The notes beneath the pieces were generated by a model, which was given only the letters and a program-made list of their open reading frames with translations, did no database searches and was not told the origin of the DNA. DNA of 30,287 bases from Theristus sp. LFF4_11 (lineage: Eukaryota; Nematoda; Chromadorea; Monhysterida; Xyalidae). Positions 1-9,664 of the stretch are shown in pieces. Numbering within the stretch: position 1 is the stretch's first letter; each line of letters opens with the position of its first letter. The stretch covers positions 1 through 30,287 of the forward strand of contig JASANC010003680.1 of the NCBI GenBank assembly GCA_030248135.1, written 5' to 3'. The position numbers and the translations under genes are program-made.

Positions 1-766
1 TGTGTAAGTACCATAGTTTGTTAACGCTTGGTGTTGCAAACTTGCTCATTAACAGAAAACTCCGGTCGTTTTAGTTTCATCTTACGATCCGTATTAATGC
101 AACACGATACGACTGTCTGTTTCCGTCATTTCTATGTACATGTACATGTTGACTGATTGACTGACTCTCTAATATTAACTTTTCAGGTTTTGCGACTCAG
201 TGGGTTTGCATACACAGAAACAAGAAAGAAACTACATAGTTATTTTAATTTCTTATGTGGCAATTCAAAACGGCCAAAGTGATCCGGCCCCAGTTAGCGG
301 ACTCGGATCACTTTACGAATTTTGAATTCCCGCGTCATGCATAAAACTGTTTACCTATCTATCTGCACATTGAGTCTCGGGATCAAAATAAAAGATACAG
401 GTGGTAAGTACCCTACACAATACACGATCGTAAACATATCAAAATTCTACCCTTTTCAATTCTCAAACATATGTATCAAATCGCATTAATGACATTTGGC
501 CTGGTGCTCAAACGCGCACAAACCCACGCAGTTGCTTGTGATTTTATGAGCAGCTCTGCTCAACTTGAAAGTTTAAATCAATTATTTTGATGATATCATG
601 GTCATGGCTGAAACTCGAAAACAATCCACTCCAATTTCTTTTTATTAAAACACATTACGAACATTATTTTCGAGACATGAAAAATGGCAGGACATGAAAA
701 GGTAGGAAGAGCGACAGAGGGCTGGAAGAAGGACAGGACATTGGGGGACACAACGCGGATGTCATA
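1..766. other. Left flank, no gene seen
   Basis: No coding exon is supported here. The stretch is AT-rich with scattered stops in all frames. The only structure noted is an imperfect inverted repeat at about 262-328 and a short run of overlapping TGTACA-type palindromes near 134-150. It ends at the CAGGGTG transposon terminus at 767. Confidence 0.5.
262..328. repeat. Short imperfect inverted repeat (hairpin)
   Basis: The left arm starts AATTCAAAA and contains AAAGTGATCCG. The right arm is its imperfect reverse complement (CGGATCACTTT then TTTTGAATT). The loop is only a few tens of bases. It could be a tiny MITE or a relic of one; no function is implied. Confidence 0.5.
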
Positions 767-1343
767 CAGGGTGTCCCAGCTAGATCTACAAGATTTGTTT
801 TTTTTAGTTATGCGCGCATATATGCGTTGACTTATTTTGATAATTTCTTCAGCGTTTGTAAAAAATACGTCGGGAATTTGGTTGGCACAAAATTTTTATG
901 TTGCAACCCATGGTCTGGCAGAAGTTATGGCAGTTAAAAAAACTTATGTCGGCAAAAATGAACAGAAATGACGCGAACACAGAGTAGAAAAAACAAATCA
1001 AATAAAGGCTGTTGGCGCAAAGAATGCGGTGAACTGTCAACCGGGACGTGCTCAATTCAGCAGACGCCCGCCGAATTGGCTTGTTTGGAGATCTGTTGAA
1101 TGCAGCGGAAACGAGTGTTTCATTGTCATTGCTTCTGACTGTGCGCTCACGGCTGCGGTTGGTCGACTGGCGTCGATGCCTCAAATCGCCAGTGTCAATC
1201 GCTTTTGAGTGAATGCGTTTGAGGAATCTCCACGTGTTTGCCATAATCCCCTCGAAACTTTTTTTGCACAACGATTGTACTTCGAAAGCACTCGAACCAA
1301 GCAGCGATCTTGAAGCGTTGTAGTTAAGAATGACGAAATTCAC
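767..1343 (-). mobile_element. Decayed mariner/Tc1-type transposon remnant (DUF4817-like HTH)
   Basis: A CAGGGTGTCCC terminus next to a TA (765-766) marks one end of an IS630/Tc1/mariner-type element. The - strand reading frame at 1343-849 has the layout of the helix-turn-helix N-terminal part of these transposases: a linker with TGDLRHRRQ, then SPNKPIRRASAELSTSRLTV followed by HRIL, which resembles the common 'RSPRRSLRRLSAELGISRSSVHRIL' pattern of the family. After HRIL the frame turns into hydrophobic, unrelated sequence, so the catalytic DDE core is missing. The other terminus is not clearly seen; a LINE fragment lies immediately beyond. It is a dead copy, not a host gene. Confidence 0.6.
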
Positions 1344-1559
1344 TCATTTTGCTGCAAAATGTAAATGTAATTTCAAAGACAACCAGCAAACTAAAGTAAA
1401 GAAATTAAAAAGCTTTAAAAAATTAAAAGTTAAAAAATTCTTGATTGTTCACAAATTCTTCACAAAAACACTCGATGAACACAAGAAACACTCACAAGAA
1501 ACAACACACGAAAGCAAGCAACCTTGGCGTTCCACAGCCTGCGGCTGCTTTGGCGATCG

Positions 1560-2187
1560 CATGACGTGTCAATACGCACATGGGCACCCGAGTACTCCGC
1601 GTGCATCCGCTCGTCGCTGCTCTACGGCTGCGAATTGTGGTCACTGAACAATTCAACACTCAATGAAATAAAAGTGCAAGACAATTCGTTTCATCACCGG
1701 CACCCATTGGACTGATCGCGCCACAAATAAAACTGTGCAACGTCGCGCATTCGGGCCGAAGGCGAACACTCAGGGCGATATCACGCAGTTGATCCAGCTG
1801 CGACGTCTGCGATGGCTGGGGCATGTGGCGCGCATGAGTCCGAGCCGCATTCCCGCGCGGGCGATCATGGCGTGCGCGGAGCGCAACTGGCGGCGGGCAC
1901 GAGGGCGACCGAAGGTGACGTGGCGGGAGATCGCAAAAACTGAGACAAAACCGCTCTACACCCATGCGAGGGGGCGCATTCTGTTTCCGCGTTCGGAGGC
2001 AACTGAGAAGCGAAGCGACTACAGCGGCTGGTACCGCACTATTCAGGCGAGCGCGAATGACAGGCAACGATGGTCGACAAACATCGAGGCGATCACGTAC
2101 AAAACCGGGGCGGTTGTGAACGACGTCGAGACCCGAACAGAAGGGAGCCGCGCAACGCGGATCGACGAACTAAGTGAAGCGCCTTGA
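1560..2187 (+). mobile_element. LINE (non-LTR retrotransposon) reverse-transcriptase C-terminal fragment, frameshifted
   Basis: Two overlapping + strand frames together resemble the region just after the reverse-transcriptase core of RTE/CR1-type LINEs. The first frame (to about 1685) has YSACIRSSLLYGCELWSL. The second (from about 1684) has the TGTHWTDRATNK motif, then LRRLRWLGHVARM, a hallmark of these ORF2 tails, followed by an Arg-rich RRARGRPKVTWRE segment. The frame changes near 1682-1690, so the copy is broken. The 5' end of the LINE is missing (5' truncation is typical) and no catalytic YADD box is present. Its GC content is higher than its AT-rich surroundings. The sequence after about 2110 is less certain. 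Confidence 0.75.
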
Positions 2188-3200
2188 TTAATATTAATAT
2201 TAAAATGTCTTTGCACCATTAGTTTCAAAAATTTTGACACACACGACTGACAGAGCGGGGGGTTCTTGTTGGCACTTTAGCTTGTATGCAGCCGAATCGT
2301 AGCATGCATGAATACGAAATGTTTTTAATGCGATTTGTTTTTTTTGTTTTTTTCATATTGCCCGGCTTTTGAATGGGCTAGACTTTTTTTTATCACTGTT
2401 TTCCCTGGAATATTTTTCAGCCAACAATGAGCTGAAAATCGAGTGCAAACCAAGAATCGAGTGTTTTTTTTAGGGCGCGGAAGTCGCAAAAACGAGACGA
2501 GCGGCTTTGGTCAATTTAGTTTTGCCACACCCCTGTACTGTACTATCCGTTTCCTTTTCGGATTGAATAGGATTATGCGTACTGATTGAGTGTCAAGAAA
2601 AATAAAGAGTAAGTGATTTTATATTTTTATGTAATGAGAATTTTTAAACCTTTGCACAAGAACAACATTTCATCTTTTTTCATTATTATGATGAAAGTTA
2701 TGAATGCCCGATTAATATTTTTTAGTTTCTTAGCCAATGAACTGTGAGAATGCGGCGTTGTCTGTGCTCCAGGACTCTTCAGCTGTATGCCGCGCATAGC
2801 TTTTGGTTTGCTGAAAGACGGGGACTTAAAAGTATGAGGTAGAAATAATCATGAAACAGCAAAATTAGAATTCAACTCCACATTTTTTGTCTTGCCGGGT
2901 TGCGAATGATGCGTTGCGCTTTGCTGGAATTTTTCTTCGAGACTTAGTTTGCCAATGAATGATACGAATTCTGACAACTGCATGTGGCACAATTTTTACT
3001 TTTTTACACAGTTTTTACTTTGTTTTCAATTAAATATATGGTACTTCTGTTGATTGCTTGTCGACAATATTGTCTTCATGTTTGAAGTTTCTATGTTTTG
3101 ACCAGCTTTCCATATTATTCTTTTTTAGCATAAAAAAAATCTGACAGACTATTCGATGGACAAGTTCGGAAAAGGTCCGGACCTCGTGCGGACTCACTAA
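2188..3200. other. AT-rich spacer, no gene seen
   Basis: The sequence is AT-rich with frequent homopolymer T runs and no convincing exon on either strand. A CCCCTGTA string at about 2529-2536 could be the far, degenerate end of the transposon that starts at 767, but the match between the ends is weak. Confidence 0.4.
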
Positions 3201-3205
3201 TGAAG

Positions 3206-3275
3206 TGGCCTCCTTTGGTGTAACGGCTCACTAGAACTCCGAATCCCCTGGTCTCGAACGCTGATGCGGGGATCA
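3206..3275 (+). repeat. tRNA-like sequence, possible SINE head
   Basis: A good pol III A-box (TGGTGTAACGG at about 3216-3226) is followed about 33 bases later by a B-box-like GGTCTCGAAC (3250-3259), which is tRNA-like spacing. The acceptor and T stems do not pair cleanly and the B-box has an extra base, so this is not a working tRNA. A tRNA-derived SINE or tRNA pseudogene is the simplest reading. Confidence 0.35.
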
Positions 3276-3404
3276 AAGCGTTCGGATCGTTGTCAACCCG
3301 CACTTTTGCTCAAAAAGTGAAAAACGTTTGCGTTGGTTGTGTGTGTGTCGGTCGTTAATATTTCCACAGTTAATTCACAATTTCAATTCTTTCTCTCTTC
3401 TTTT

Positions 3405-3662
3405 TTTTATTTATTATGTATTCGGACAAAACAGTCGACAGGAGAAGAATAAAACGGCGTCGCTTCGATAAAACTCTCTCAGACGTCAACACGGAAATCG
3501 GTCAGTAGCTGGAGAAGCAGAAGAGTAAAATACGAACTGGAACTGACACCGAACAATAGCCGGGCACGGGTATTTATACACTAAGTCACGTGACACCGGA
3601 TTAACTGGGTTGGGAAAGAAACAGCCAATCAACACACAGCAACACAGAACACAAACCAATCA
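3405..3662 (-). promoter_or_regulatory. Promoter-like block, possibly a solo LTR
   Basis: Read on the - strand the block contains, in order: two inverted CCAAT boxes (seen as CCAAT on + at 3656-3660 and 3625-3629), a perfect palindrome GTCACGTGAC with an E-box core (3585-3594), a TATAAATA box (3571-3578), about 160 bases of mixed sequence, and AATAAA-type polyadenylation signals (3408-3413). Promoter plus poly(A) signal within about 250 bases on one strand is the arrangement of a retrotransposon LTR. No matching second LTR, coding region or primer-binding site was found in the window, so this may be a solo LTR or a lone Pol II promoter. Confidence 0.35.
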
Positions 3663-4591
3663 GACGCGACCACAACCACCAACCAGAAACGAGTAGGCAA
3701 GTGTCTGAACACACGCACCCTGTTATACGCAGTCACGCCGCAGATTCCCAGCACGAAAAGGAAGAACGGTGCGTCGCAAGGAGGCATAAGGCTGAAGTAG
3801 GCCATTACACTAAGGGAAATCTCTATTTATTTGCACAAAGTTTACGGCGTGCATTTCATAGCAGAATATGCAATTTTCTCAATTATTTCGTTTATTTTTA
3901 CCGTTTCTGTTCCACTTTATCACATGATTGCTTTTTGTCGTCATATCTTTAGAGAGGGTCTGAAAAGATTTCGTCGATCCTTGCCATGCTACTTTTTCAT
4001 CCGATGCACTAATGAAGCAATGCGGGCATTCGTCGTGTTTTGATGGTATTTGATCATGTGAATAAATAAACACACGCTGGTTGAGTAACACCCAGGTAAA
4101 ATCACGCAAGATTGAAGAGAAGTTACAGCATGCAAGTTGAATTATGGAGCAAGACGAACAGACACGGAAATGACATCATCCAGCTTCATTCTGCGATAAA
4201 AAAGTTTGTTTGAAACATGACACATTCACATGAACTGACTATATGCTTTTGTAGAATTGCAAATTGCATGTTTAAATGATAGCATTCAAAAATATATGAA
4301 CGATTTTAAAATGACAGAGAAACATTTCCATCCACTATAATTTCAAATGGCTTTCGGTTTGGTTTGGTTGTACAGCATCCGCTCTTTGGAATCTCATTTC
4401 CTTTTTTCCTTTCGTGTTTTGTGTTACCGACATTTTGCCAAAGGTGATTACCGATACATTTCGAATTACCATTCTCCTTTTCCTGATTTCGTCCGAGCCG
4501 ATGGTTTTTTTTTTGGATATTTCTCTCCGGAATAGTCCACCATGATGCCCAAATGAAAATGATAGCCATTTCAGTTCACCGTCTCCGAAAT
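3663..4591. other. Upstream region of the GPCR gene, no exon seen
   Basis: No conserved reading frame is recognised. Several short hydrophobic frames (for example around 3831-4043) look like translations of AT-rich DNA. A TTTCAG acceptor at 4569-4574 lies 18 bases before the proposed GPCR start and could be a spliced-leader trans-splice site or the end of a 5'-UTR intron. Confidence 0.4.
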
Positions 4592-7500
4592 ATGGCCGCA
4601 AATGCGAATTTCATTCGTAATCATACCGTCAGTGTAACGAGCATTGAAACAAACATTACTTGCCATGGTCCGGTGCCCGTTGAAACGGCGCGCTTTCTGT
4701 TGGTCGTTGCATTTTACACACCGGTGGCCATGTGCGGATTTGTATTGAACCTGCTTGTGTTGGTGTTCTTTCTGAAACGACGAAACAGGTAACAACTGCG
4801 AATTGTGTGTGTGTGTACCACACAACGCTGATATTGGCTCCACTTTTTGAACTCATCGCTTTTGTACCAAAGCTTGTCTTTGCCAAAGCCACCTGAGAAA
4901 AATGGGTCACATTCATTTGCAATGGGTTCGCAGCGCAGCTTGTGAACCTTTTCTGTCGGTTATCCGCGACAGTGAGAAATCAGGCCAATCCAGTGGTAAA
5001 CTGTGTTTGTTCAAACCTGTCACATATTTTGCAGATTACAGAGCATGCAAAAGTTTGATGATTTACTGTTGAATCAGGTTTGGTTGATAGCTTTATAACA
5101 TCACATTTGGGACGAAAAATGATTTTCTGGCAACTCCCGATACCGTTCTTTCTTCTTTCGCAAGTTCTGTGTTCTGCAAAGAAGTCACAGATTTTTTAAA
5201 CAAGCACACGGTAACACTGCCGCTAACCGCACAAGACAGCGAAAAGTGGATTAGATAAAACGAATTTTACATTTTCAGGCCGGAAACGTCTCTTTTCTTG
5301 ATCCTGTTGGCAGTGTTTGACGTCACCATCTGTCTGTTGTACGTGTTGATCTTCACGGTTGATGCGTTCGCAGTGTTCTTTACGCACGAGGCGATGTGGC
5401 GCCTCTGGAATGACTACGTCATTCATGCACTCACCGTCAGTTCCAAACGGTTTTTTTTGCGCTTTTGTTCATACTCTCCACATTGTTTCTTTAGTTTGTT
5501 TTTGTGAACCCGTGTTTTTGAAATCGGCAATGTGAAAAAGCCAGATATATGTACCAAACATCTGGTTCAAAACATCGAGAATTTGGTTTTTTCGGGACAA
5601 CCGCCATTCACGTCATAATAACTAGTTGTACAGGGTGTTTCAAAAGTAGTGGGTAGGTGTTTGACGCGTTATTTCTTGAGTTGTGTTGAACTATATTCAA
5701 TTCAATCAGGAAGACTTGACTTAGACTGCAAAATTTCAGTTGTTGTTTTTTGTTGTCCAGTGGTATCGTGTGATCTGGTATTTTCTGGTCAAATTTTGAA
5801 AATTTTTGTGCTTTGCTTTGTCATTCGTATGCAGGAGAATGAATTGCACAAAGCTAAGTTAAGTTTTCCTAAAAAAACTGTCTGAAATTTCGTTAGAAAT
5901 GGTTTGATACAACTCGAGTAATAACACGTTAAACACCTACCCCCTACGTCTGAAACACCTTGTATAATGGTCCACTCGCAGACGATAGTTGATCAAAGAA
6001 TGTTGTCTTGTTGTCAATAACCTGAAACGCATTTTTTCCAACGTGCAGCTGTCCCGTTTCATGCGTTTCTCAGCGTCCTACACAATCGTATTCGCGAGTC
6101 TCGAACGTCTCCAGTTGATAAGTGACCAGTTTTTACTGAACGCGTTCCACACGACCGATGACAGGTTGCGTTGATTTGGCTGTATCTTACGAAGAAAATT
6201 TTCTCAACAGTTGTTGAGCACCGAACAGCGTTCATGGGTCGTCATATGGTGTCTTTTATTGCGGGTAGTATCCGAGTTTGCTGAAATACATATACCGGTA
6301 TGTGTTACTGAAACGTCTTTTGTGAACATCGTTCGTTCGCCCACGGTGCACGCACTGTCCAGTGTCCACCACGGTCAGTTGCCGTTTTTTGCATCATTTC
6401 AGAATCAGAAATGCGAGCGGTTGCACGAAATTCTGCATTGTCGGTCGCACTGGGCCACCGCTTGTCTGCACGTGCATCCTGCTTTGTTCCGCTGCTCCTT
6501 CGTCGATTGTGTTCTTTCAATATCGAATTGTCGATGTTGAACAGTGCAAACATTTGCCGTTACACTGGAAAGTTATCGAGCCGGTGCTTAGAGGGCAACT
6601 TTGGTTGGACATTTGGGACTACTTTGTTGAGCCGTTCTTGCAGGTACAGTCGTTCAGTGCAAATACAGTTCACTAAACAGTTGTAGTAGTGGCCAGGCAA
6701 GTGCAGACACGTAAGCTACATGGTGGGACGTTACTACTAAAGGACTAAAAACGGGTCCAATCAATCAGTCTCTCACCAATTGCTTTCAATTTTTGGGCTG
6801 TCTGTCTTTCAGCGTATGCGCTGCTGCAGCCATGATTGGTTGCATTTTGAATGGCGCTGACGTTGGTTACTGTATGACAACTCTCAACCGCAACAGCACT
6901 AAATAGCAGTACAGTAACTGCCTGGTTTTCTTCCAAAGTGAATTACATCAATTTAGGAATAATCGTACTTTTTGCGCGCAGACTTTCATTCCGTTCACGT
7001 TGCTCATCGTTCTGAACGTGTTGATGGTACGCATTTTGGTACAAAAGCAGACAGCTGCTGGAGACACAGGAAGCCATCGATTGTTGCGCGATTTGCTGTC
7101 GAATTTACTGCAGGCTCGGTTTTATTGACAGTTGTATTTGCTTTTTCACCTTTGCAGATTGACTTTTGAAAAGCGTCTCTTCATTTGATTGATCATAGCT
7201 TTTTTTGTAAAATTTAGGTGCAAGACGATCAAACGAACAACGACGGTGTTAATGAAAAGAACAAAGTGATCAACGAGCCGGACGTGCTGCATGGCATCGC
7301 TGATTTGGCCGCTAACGTCTGGCGGAATAAAGGTAAATGTCGTCTCTGTAGCTCAGCGGTATGTTTCCCGGTAATGAAGAAAGGCGCCAGGTTCGATCCT
7401 CGCATGGAGAACGATGTGATTCGCTTTCGCTCGCCGACGGTTTGGCCCTCTACTAAATGTGCGCTGGTTATCCACCCAAGAAACTTTCGGATTCGGAAAT

Positions 7501-9664
7501 ATAGCCGCTGAAAACCACCGAACTGGAAGTAGGTTCCGGATCACTTGTGATTACATGGCCGAGCGGGGGTTAGTGGTTGCCCTCCTCTTGCATCGAGCGC
7601 ATTGACTAAGATCCGTGCCCAGAGTTTGGAATCGGTGGAGAAGAAGCAACTCCTGTAGAGCTTCCACATCTTAATCAACAGCAACCCCTTTACTTTCATC
7701 AGTGAGCGAATTGCGAGTCAAACGCGCCAGGCGACTGCGAGTGCGAGCGGCCGCGCTGACCATCGTCGCGTTGGTCACCAGTTATCTCGTCTGCAACAGT
7801 TTCAGTTTGTTCATAAAAACAATGGAACAGTTCCCGCAGCAGCACAACAGGTGCACGAATAGACAGGGTGAACCAAAAAAAGGTTCCAATTTCAAAATGC
7901 GCTCACTGGCGTGTGCTGAGGTGTTTCGAGCTGAAAATTTGAACACTACTAGAAAACATTTGGAAGTTTTTCTGACCAGTTTTTTTCACGGTATGTTGCC
8001 CCTGTCACTCACTGCAGCAGAATATCTGGAAAACATGAAAAATCGATAAATGTTGTGAAATGCAGAGGGTTGATTTAGCTGCAACAAAGATCAAATAATG
8101 AACATTGGTGACAACTCGAGTGTTAACAACACAAAAAAAGATGAAAAAAGAATACGCAGGCACATGCAGTAGCTTGAAAACGCTGAATACCGAATTGTGT
8201 TTGAACAGACTTTGATCACCCTGATGTTTCACTTCGAGTCTGAGCGTACGTGAGCGGTTCTGCTCAGAACAGATGCGAATTTATCTTTCCAGGTGCAAAT
8301 TTTGTTTCTTATTTTTAATTCACACAATTTGCCATCTCCGATGTTTTCACCATAGCAGAGTGGTTGTTTTCTGCAGTGAAAGATGCAATTCCATTTTCAG
8401 TCTTTACTGCCTCCATCATGGACGGCAGAGCAGCGAGTCTGGTCTGCCAATTGGTGGGAACATGCGAATAACTTTTCCACAATGGTTCGGCAATTTCGTA
8501 CAAAATTCAGTATGACCTCGCGTGAAGATACATCACTTCGGATGTCTGTTTATGAGCAATGATAAACAGTGAAATTGTGGATGAACATTGTTTTTGTCAA
8601 AAATTGTTAATTACACTGAAAAATAAATTGAAACCCCGTAAGCCAAAAAAGTTTTAATCACAAAAAACCTCCCAAAGTGTTCTAGCAGTGTTCCAAATTT
8701 TAAGCCATGAGGTCCCTTTGTTACAGCTAAATCAACCCTCTGCATTTCACAACATTTGTCGATTTTTCATGTTTTCCAGATATTCTGCTGCAGTGAGTGA
8801 CAGGGGCAACATACCCCAAAAAATAATTTGGTCAGAAAAACCTCCAAATGTTTTCTAATAGTGTTCCAATTTTCAGCTCAAAACACCTCAGCACACGCTA
8901 GCGAGAACATTTTGAAATTGGAACCTTTTTTGGTTCACCCTGTACATCCAAAAAAGCACATTTGTGCGCCAGACATTCAGTGTGTGGGCTGTCATAGACA
9001 ACTTTTGATTCTGTGACAGCTAGCAGGGCGATCTCCCATTGTAGTAGACAAACACAGAGAAGGAAACAGTTCGCGGATTGCACGTTTACAACCCAAGTGT
9101 TTGCAACAGACCGCGGTTTGCAATTCAAACAAAAAACGTTCACTGCTTGATGATTTCAGTCTTCTCTGGGCTGCAGCACCGGCCGATGCGCCCATCGAGT
9201 TCTATCCCACCGCGTTCTACACGCTCAGCACTGATGTCATCAGTTTCCTAGTGATGTTCAACTGCAGTATACGTCCAATGATCTATTACGTCGGTCGCCG
9301 GCAACTAAAACGCTCCGTCGCTCAACTGAGACGCTCGTTCAATCAGGCCGAAGTTGAGCTGCTGTCGAGTCGCGTCGCGAATAACACGCGACGCCGATTG
9401 ACCTTACAACGTGGACGCGCCATGGATGATCGATCGACTCTCTTCCACCATCAGTCGTCGATTCTGTTGATGCTCAGCGTCAGCACAACCGACCGCGGCA
9501 ATAATCGCGATAAACGAGTGAAATTTGCCGAGCCTGACCGCCATAGTAAGTCGGAGTCGGATTTATTAATTAATAGGATGATGCCGGGAACGAAGATAAT
9601 GACAGAGCTGAACCGACAACCGGCTGCTCTACGTGATATTCGACAGTTGGTTTGGCATCTTTGA
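4592..9664 (+). CDS. Class A G-protein-coupled receptor, neuropeptide/FMRFamide-receptor-like (8 exons)
   Basis: Predicted seven-helix plasma-membrane receptor that would couple an extracellular ligand, probably a neuropeptide, to G proteins. Proposed exons: 4592-4788, 5279-5435, 6049-6164, 6403-6643, 6982-7113, 7218-7332, 7703-7850, 9160-9664; about 536 residues, with all phases consistent. Exon 1 has two N-glycosylation sites (NHT, NIT) and TM1 (about residues 34-60, with the N of FVLNLLVL). Exon 2 has TM2 and the start of TM3. Exon 3 has SYTIVFASLERLQ, with LER where DRY is usual. Exon 4 has TM4 and a loop Cys (VEQC). Exon 5 has TM5 (TFIPFTLLIVLN). Exons 5-6 encode the third cytoplasmic loop, exon 7 TM6, and exon 8 TM7 (NCSIRPMIYY, an NPxxY variant) plus a cytoplasmic tail of about 120 residues. 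The start ATG at 4592 is preferred over 4553 because a TTTCAG acceptor lies between them. The exon 5 donor is uncertain (GC). AATAAA signals follow at 9824 and 9833. Subfamily is inferred only. Confidence 0.8.
5631..5962. mobile_element. MITE with CAGGGTG-type terminal inverted repeats in GPCR intron 2
   Basis: The element is flanked by TA on both sides (5629-5630 and 5963-5964). Its ends match over about 60 bases as inverted repeats: the left end begins CAGGGTGTTTCA and carries GGGTAGGTGTTTGACG; the right end read in reverse begins CAAGGTGTTTCA and carries GGGTAGGTGTTTAACG. It is 332 bp long and has no transposase, as in a non-autonomous Tc1/mariner-type MITE. Confidence 0.85.
7342..7620 (+). 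repeat. tRNA-derived (SINE-like) sequence in GPCR intron 6
   Basis: At 7342-7411 there is an A-box (TAGCTCAGCGGT) and a canonical B-box (GGTTCGATCC). A 7-base 5' stretch (TCTCTGT, 7343-7349) pairs with ATGGAGA (7404-7410), with two G-T wobbles. The D and anticodon arms do not fold well, so it is a tRNA pseudogene or SINE head and not a working tRNA. About 150 bases on, ATGGCCGAGCGG (about 7553-7565) resembles the A-box of Ser/Leu tRNAs, so the intron may hold two tRNA-like modules. The right boundary is uncertain. Confidence 0.5.
7864..8943. mobile_element. 1.08-kb inverted-repeat DNA transposon in GPCR intron 7
   Basis: Both ends begin CAGGGTGAACCAAAAAAGG when read inward. The arms match as inverted repeats for about 227 bases (7864-8089 against 8716-8943), including GTTGTGAAATGCAGAGGGTT in both. 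The interior (8090-8715) has no recognised transposase, so it is non-autonomous or internally deleted. TA follows the right end; the left TA is not intact. The termini are clearly related to those of the element at 13776-14690. Confidence 0.85.

Noticed and set aside
3831..4043. Hydrophobic + strand frame that resembles a membrane segment
   Set aside because: No family motif and no matching exons nearby; AT-rich DNA commonly gives such Phe/Ile-rich frames.
6211..6297. Extra GPCR exon between 6219 and 6296 (reads STEQRSWVVIWCLLLR)
   Set aside because: It looks helix-like and a strong GTATGT donor follows, but its end phase does not fit the next exon (6403), whereas direct joining of 6164 to 6403 keeps the frame and gives a normal TM3-TM4 link.
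7342..7411. Functional tRNA gene
   Set aside because: A- and B-boxes and a paired acceptor are present, but the D and T stems are mismatched and no clear anticodon stem can be drawn.
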